A DNA stretch of 64,000 bases from Sporobolomyces roseus. Its lineage: Eukaryota > Basidiomycota > Microbotryomycetes > Sporidiobolales > Sporidiobolaceae. Location: contig JADILM010000001.1 in NCBI GenBank assembly GCA_016617785.1, forward strand, positions 1,860,001-1,924,000, given 5' to 3'. Under the pieces are notes generated by a model. It had not been told where the DNA came from, did not search any database, and was given only the letters and a program-made list of their open reading frames with translations. Both the position numbers and the translations under genes were made by a program. Of this stretch, positions 59,472 through 64,000 are shown one piece after another. How positions within the stretch are numbered: position 1 is the stretch's first letter; each line of letters begins with the position of its first letter.

Positions 59472-60287
59472 ATGACCACCGCAATCTCTCCTCTCTCACC
59501 GGGGTCAAAGTTAGACGGATGGGAAACACCTATAACTTCAGCTCAAAACTCTCCCGTTCCCGAGAAATGCTTCGAACTCCCGGATTACGACCCGAAACAA
59601 AGAAGGAATCATCACCGTTCATCTGATTCGAATTGGAACTCTGGAGATTACCCCAAACAAGCTCCCCCTCTTCCCGCCGACGAAATTCCGAAACGCCCAA
59701 AACCCACTCGTCTCGCAACTCCCAATTCAGGTTACCCCTTTCCTTGGGTCATGTCGAGAGGGAACACTCCAGAGGAACTCCCAACTCGTGCCTCAACGAC
59801 GAATAGCTCGACTGGTCAACCCGCAACTACTCCTCTCATCAATTCAATGTCGACGAATTCTCCTCCCTCTGGTTCAGACACTTCTTCCAACTCTTCTTCC
59901 TCCGACAGTCGACCACCTTCCTCATCCTTCTCTGATCACTCCGTTTCATCCTCGAACTCGTCATCATCGTGTTCGACCCCGAAAGACGAACCTCCTTCTT
60001 ACTCCTCGACGTCAAAATCTCAACCTACGACTCCCTCTGAAGTTCAAGAACGTCGAACGAAGAATGCTTCGAGGACACCTGGAGCTCCTCCTCCCATGGG
60101 ATTCATCGGAACTGGTCATGCTCACTCGTATATCGATTACAAAGACGTTCAATCGAATAGCGAAGTTACTCAGGAGGAGGAGACCAATGACGACGACAAC
60201 GAAGATACTCCTCGAAAACCTCTCAACCCACTCGTCGCGAAACTCCAAGGTTTAAGCGTCGAAAGGAAAACTTCAAAATCCGATTAA
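59472..60287 (+). CDS. Ser-rich disordered protein, 271 residues
   Basis: A single exon starting at an ATG after a CT-rich leader. It begins MTTAISPLSPGSKLDGWETP, contains YPFPWVMSRGNTPEELPTRA, a polyserine region, the short block MGFIGTGHAHSYIDYKDVQS and an acidic patch before the tail PLVAKLQGLSVERKTSKSD. No domain is recognisable. The blocks around YPFPWVMSRG and GTGHAHSYIDYKD look constrained and may be interaction motifs. Confidence 0.65.
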   Translation: MTTAISPLSPGSKLDGWETPITSAQNSPVPEKCFELPDYDPKQRRNHHRSSDSNWNSGDYPKQAPPLPADEIPKRPKPTRLATPNSGYPFPWVMSRGNTPEELPTRASTTNSSTGQPATTPLINSMSTNSPPSGSDTSSNSSSSDSRPPSSSFSDHSVSSSNSSSSCSTPKDEPPSYSSTSKSQPTTPSEVQERRTKNASRTPGAPPPMGFIGTGHAHSYIDYKDVQSNSEVTQEEETNDDDNEDTPRKPLNPLVAKLQGLSVERKTSKSD

Positions 60288-60747
60288 AATCATTTCGCCC
60301 TCGCCTCTTCTCTTGATCTCTAGCTTCCCCTCCCTTTCTCTTCTACGCCTGTCTATATCCTTCTTCCCTTTACCTTGTTTGTCGTACATATTATTCCCCC
60401 CTTTCCCTTGTTCCTCTGCATGTTATTCCCCTTTCCTCGTTTCCCCCCTAGTCGTTACTCCCGCTCCTACTACTATACACGAAGCTTAAGCTTACCTATT
60501 ACCCTCCTTCCTTCTTTCACTTGCACATCGTTGGATCCCTTCAGCACATACACGCAAAAAAGATTCGTTTCCCCCTCGGTTTTCGCTCCTCTTTCTTCCT
60601 CCTGAGAGCTCGAGAATCGCTAGGTGAGAGACCCAGGAGTCTGTCCCCGTCTTCAAGAGGCAACTCTCCACGAACATGAGAGAGCCGAACCTTTCATCGA
60701 AATTCGCACTTTTCGTTTCGCATGCAGAGCGGCTTCCTTCCTTCCTC
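60288..60747. other. Convergent intergenic region
   Basis: It lies between two converging 3' ends and is strongly pyrimidine-rich on the + strand. No gene is visible. Confidence 0.45.
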
Positions 60748-62517
60748 TTACAAATCCCATTGATCCTCCGTCTCGTCCCAATTCTCATCCTCATCCTTCC
60801 CATCATCCCCTTGATCCCCCTCTCCTTCTCCTCCATACGCATCAATCAAACTCTCCAACTTCTCTCTACATTCCAAAACTCCCTCTCTCGCTAACCCATA
60901 CTCTCCATCCTCGTACTCTCTCAAAACCCCACTCCTGATTCTAACCAACTCCTTCACTCCCCTCGAGAGGTGAGAAATAAGATATCGTGCAGAAGGGGAG
61001 GTCGAGAGAGTCGTCAAGATTGGGATCGAGGTGGGTTGGATTATGTAAGTAGATGGGAGAGGGTAACGGAGATCTAAAAGTCCGAAAAGTGAATCTGATA
61101 TTGAAGGTTGAGAGAGTTGGAGTGGACGACCATTAGGTAAAAGTCCGCGATAGATTGGGAGAGACGAGGGAAGGATTGGGTAAGGGGTGGGAAGGGAGAC
61201 CCTGTGATTGTATGAAGAGGGAGGGTTAGTTAGGTGAGGGATAAGGAGAAGGAGGGGACGCACCATTGGGAGAGTGGATGTTGGAGTGGTGTAGTAGTGG
61301 ATTCGAGTAAAGGTCCGAGGGATTGAGATTCTTCGAATGAGAAGCCTCGTACTACGTTGTATTGTGCAAAAGGAGTTTCTTCTTTCACCTGGTTTCACCT
61401 CGCACAACCCCAACATCAATCACGGCACGAGTCAATGACGAGGAGGGAGAGAGAGAGACTAACAGTTCGTGTACCTTCGAGATCTGGTAAAGTACTGAAA
61501 TCGAACCAACTTTTCTTCAATCGCTCAATTCCGTCTTTCCCGTCACTCCAAAATTCAGAGGGTGAGATCGGAGTCACTCCGGATAAAGAAGCAATCTTGT
61601 TATCCCCTCTCCAATTCAATTGTTGTACTATAGAAGTTAACGAATCGGGTTCCCTAGAAACAATTCGAGACTCTTCACCCATCAGCGAGAGACGGGGGAA
61701 AGGGAAGAAAGAGGAGAGGAGAGGAGCGTACCGCAATTCAGAGTTTGCACTTTGTAAATGAGTCATCAAGAGTTGATCGTACACATCCAATTTATCCAAC
61801 TTTTGTTTTTCCTCTCTCCAGTCTCCTCGTCAGTTCGAACTTGGTCACTCAAGCGAGAAGAGTGAGATACCAAAAAAGGCGAAACTCACATCATCCCTCA
61901 AATACTTGTTCCACTGTTGTTCTCCTTCCCAACTCCTCGCCGTTTGAACAGGTAACAACATACTCGACAACTCTTCCAACCCAACCAAACTCAATGCTTG
62001 ATTCATTAATCTCTGTCCTTGACTCCTCTCCGTATCTGGTCTCTTCCAGTTCCTCGAGGATCCAATCATTCCAGTAGTGAAAACGGACGATTTTGGGAAT
62101 TCGTCCCTCAAAGACTCTAGGAAACTTGTAGTGAATCCAGAGAACCCATCTGTCATTGATGTACTCAACATGAATCCCTACTTGCTCAATAATCCTCATC
62201 AGTACGAGCATTCTCGAGAGAGAGAGAGAGAGATGGGAAGAAGAGGGAAGAAGGTTTTTCTTGTTACTTACTTCGGTATGATCACTCCTCTCTGCGAAAC
62301 CTCTCAAATCATCCTCCAATTCTTCCCTCAACTAATTCCCTCCTTCTCGCCAACTTATCAGCTCAAATCCCATTAGAAGAGAAGGGAGGGGAGAGGAGGT
62401 TCACGTCTTGAGAAGAGAGGAAAGTTTCTCTCCCTTGAACAAAAGTCGCAAATTCATTCGTCTCGTCTGTCCCGAACGATGAGAACCCTTGTAATGCGTG
62501 GGGTTTATAGGATCTAT
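60748..62517 (-). CDS. DML1: Misato/Dml1 family protein (5' exons not included)
   Basis: Tubulin/FtsZ-like family linked to mitochondrial DNA inheritance and morphology. Exons (minus) 62517-62405, 62331-62272, 62177-61890, 61812-61733, 61653-61475, 61381-61264, 61202-60748 are in phase. Diagnostic stretches are PHALQGFSSFGTDETNEF, LREELEDDLRGFAERSDHTE, the GTPase-like MTDGFSGFTTSFLESLRDEF, VQQLNWRGDNKIASLSGVTP and ETPFAQYNVVRGFSFEESQS; the end is acidic (DENWDETEDQWDL). A further exon at about 62768-62723 (RLHREDDWTQGINRI) is probable, with more up to about 62940 (EFNYFGSTSRSKLGR). The expected Misato N-terminal motif could not be found with confidence, so the start is open. Confidence 0.8.
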
Positions 62518-63430
62518 CTCATATGTAGGAAGAGAAGTCAGAGGGATTAAGGGAGGGAGGAGGGAATGAGGGAAGAGACGGACAGATCTTTCGTTGTCGG
62601 GGAGGATGAGTCGGATGTGAATCCTGGGTGAGAGTGATTCCATTCTGAGGCTGGACTAGCGGAGGATAGTGGTCAGTAGAGAGAGAGAGAGAGAAAGAAG
62701 GAGAGGAATGAGAGGGACTGACACTGATTCGATTGATTCCCTGGGTCCAGTCGTCTTCCCTGTGTAATCTCCTAACTAGTCAGTTCGTGCTTTAAGGAGA
62801 GGAAGGGGGGAGAGGGGGAGACCTTACCTGCCAAGTTTACTTCTAGACGTTGATCCGAAGTAGTTAAATTCCCTTGATTGTCGGTAGTTGAATTGCGAGT
62901 GATGAGTACTGCTTCCATTCCTTGTTTAGAGAGATGGAGCACTATCAAGTTCAAGCGCAGGAATGGAGAGAAGGAGTGGAGCGAAAGGGGGAAATGTTCC
63001 ATCAACTTTCATCTTCAACTCGAACCAATCACTTCCAATTGCAGTTTACTCGACTTGACAAGGTAGTACAGATCTGTATACACCACTAGACACGACTGGC
63101 TTACCTCTCTTGATCAAAGTGAGTCTCCCCCTCCATTTCTCCACTCTTTCCTTTCCTTCGTCATTCTCTCGCTCTCCTTTCGTCACTAACTTGCCTTCAA
63201 CCCTAGTAGACTCACCTGAAACCCACCCAATCCTTACTCTATTCAATCTGGCTTCCCTCTCTCAATCGACACTCAACTCCGAGTCGCCCGACTCACGATC
63301 AACTACTTTTGATCCACTCAAAGGTTACACTCATTCTACTCAAACCCCTCCTTCACCTCCTCCTTCAAGTCACGAGGGTCCACCTTCAACGAGGAGAACG
63401 ACGAGTCAAAGGTCGACCAAATCAGATAGA
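62518..63430. other. 5' part of the Misato gene and divergent promoter, unresolved
   Basis: Several overlapping frames are open on both strands. Minus exons 62768-62723 and about 62940-62828 probably belong to DML1. A rival minus chain (SSLRMESLSPRIHIRLILPD to KLSSLLKT at 62401) also keeps phase but contradicts the Misato reading. GA microsatellites occur at about 62216-62235 and 62678-62695. Confidence 0.35.
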
Positions 63431-64000
63431 ATGAATCAACCGACGAGTACGAGGAAAGTTAAACCACAACCACCTCAACATCCAAACCTATTCCAGACTC
63501 AACAGGAATCGGACGTAAGCACTCTCTCTACTCTCTACTTTTCGATTGGATTTCGCTCATTCGCTCGTGTTAGGCTCATCATGAAGCCGAGAGTACAAAC
63601 GTTTGGCATCATTTACCATTGGCACTCGTCGCTCTACCTCCTCTATTATCCATCATTCATGGCAGGGCAGAGAATTGGAGTGATGCAATCCTTTTATTAT
63701 TGGTAGCTTTCTATCTCTACCAACTCGTCAAAGGTACCTACACATCCTCACTCCCTCCCTCCTTCTCTCCCTTACCCCCAAACTGACTCAATCTCTCTCA
63801 GTTCCGTGGGAAATGTATTACGCCTCTCACACCCGAGTCGTTCTCCCTTCCTCTCTCTCCTCGACTTCCGAAGATCCCTCCACTACCCTCGAGCGTTCCC
63901 ACTCTGCCTCGATCCTACGACGCAACGAGTTATTCTCCTTGGCCGCAACAGCGCTCGTACCCTTCACTGGAAGTTACTTGTTACATTACATTCGAGGACT
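63431..64000 (+). CDS. Multi-TM membrane protein, 3' end outside window
   Basis: Exons 63431-63514, 63574-63733 and 63802 onward (cut by the window edge) are in phase. A polar N-terminus (MNQPTSTRKVKPQPPQHPN) leads to HHLPLALVALPPLLSIIHGR, ENWSDAILLLLVAFYLYQLV and KVPWEMYYASHTRVVLP, then a Ser-rich loop and FSLAATALVPFTGSYLLHYI. This matches an uncharacterised fungal membrane family in my memory (helix, WSDA, helix, PWE). The in-frame region upstream is open to 63110, so the start could lie further 5'. Function unknown. Confidence 0.6.

Noticed and set aside
62216..62235. GA dinucleotide run as a functional element
   Set aside because: It is a short simple repeat of a kind that also occurs at 62678 and 9075. 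It lies inside an intron of DML1 with no sign of function.

Overview
The window is a gene-dense piece of a fungal nuclear genome. Nearly every gene is cut by short GT-AG introns (mostly about 45-80 nt, CTGAC/CTAAC-like branch points, CAG or TAG acceptors), and leaders are often pyrimidine-rich. The F-box protein at the left is of a type I know from Basidiomycota (F-box, Cys-rich segment, long coiled tail). With GCD6, PSF1, VTC4, DML1 and serine-rich disordered proteins this suggests a basidiomycete, perhaps a Pucciniomycotina or Ustilaginomycotina yeast; the sub-phylum is a guess. I see no rRNA, tRNA, CRISPR array, prophage or intact transposon.

Layout. 1-13 kb: unidentified gene end; F-box protein (-); 62-residue unknown (-); peroxin of the Pex24/Pex28-32 family (+); VTT/TMEM41 protein (+); 987-residue disordered protein (-). 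13-25 kb: small hydrophobic protein (-) head-to-head with GINS subunit PSF1 (+); pyruvate kinase (+); 118-residue conserved fungal protein (+); SR-type protein with two RRM-like regions (+); PPR protein (+). 25-34 kb: aldehyde dehydrogenase (+), second F-box protein (+), glutathione-transferase-like protein (+), converging with eIF2B epsilon GCD6 (-). 34-41 kb: unidentified spliced gene (-), DMAC1-like small protein (+), Zn2Cys6 transcription factor (+). 41-52 kb: GH18 chitinase (-), DUF726/TMCO4 hydrolase (+), large Ser-rich protein (-). 53-64 kb: four-TM protein (-), coiled-coil protein fragment (-), polyphosphate polymerase VTC4 (+, 18 exons), Ser-rich protein (+), Misato/DML1 (-), and a membrane protein running off the right edge (+).

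The genes do not form one pathway: they are housekeeping functions (glycolysis, replication initiation, translation initiation, polyphosphate, peroxisomes) mixed with lineage-specific disordered proteins. Exon models were built by hand by joining open frames at GT-AG sites and checking that phases agree; where 5' ends stay open this is stated. I did not find a clear new biological system. The most unusual observations concern gene structure: an in-frame TAG or 15-nt mini-intron in the F-box gene, start codons apparently split by introns in the PSF1 divergent pair, a probable non-GT donor in the transcription factor, and initial micro-exons of 5-7 nt.
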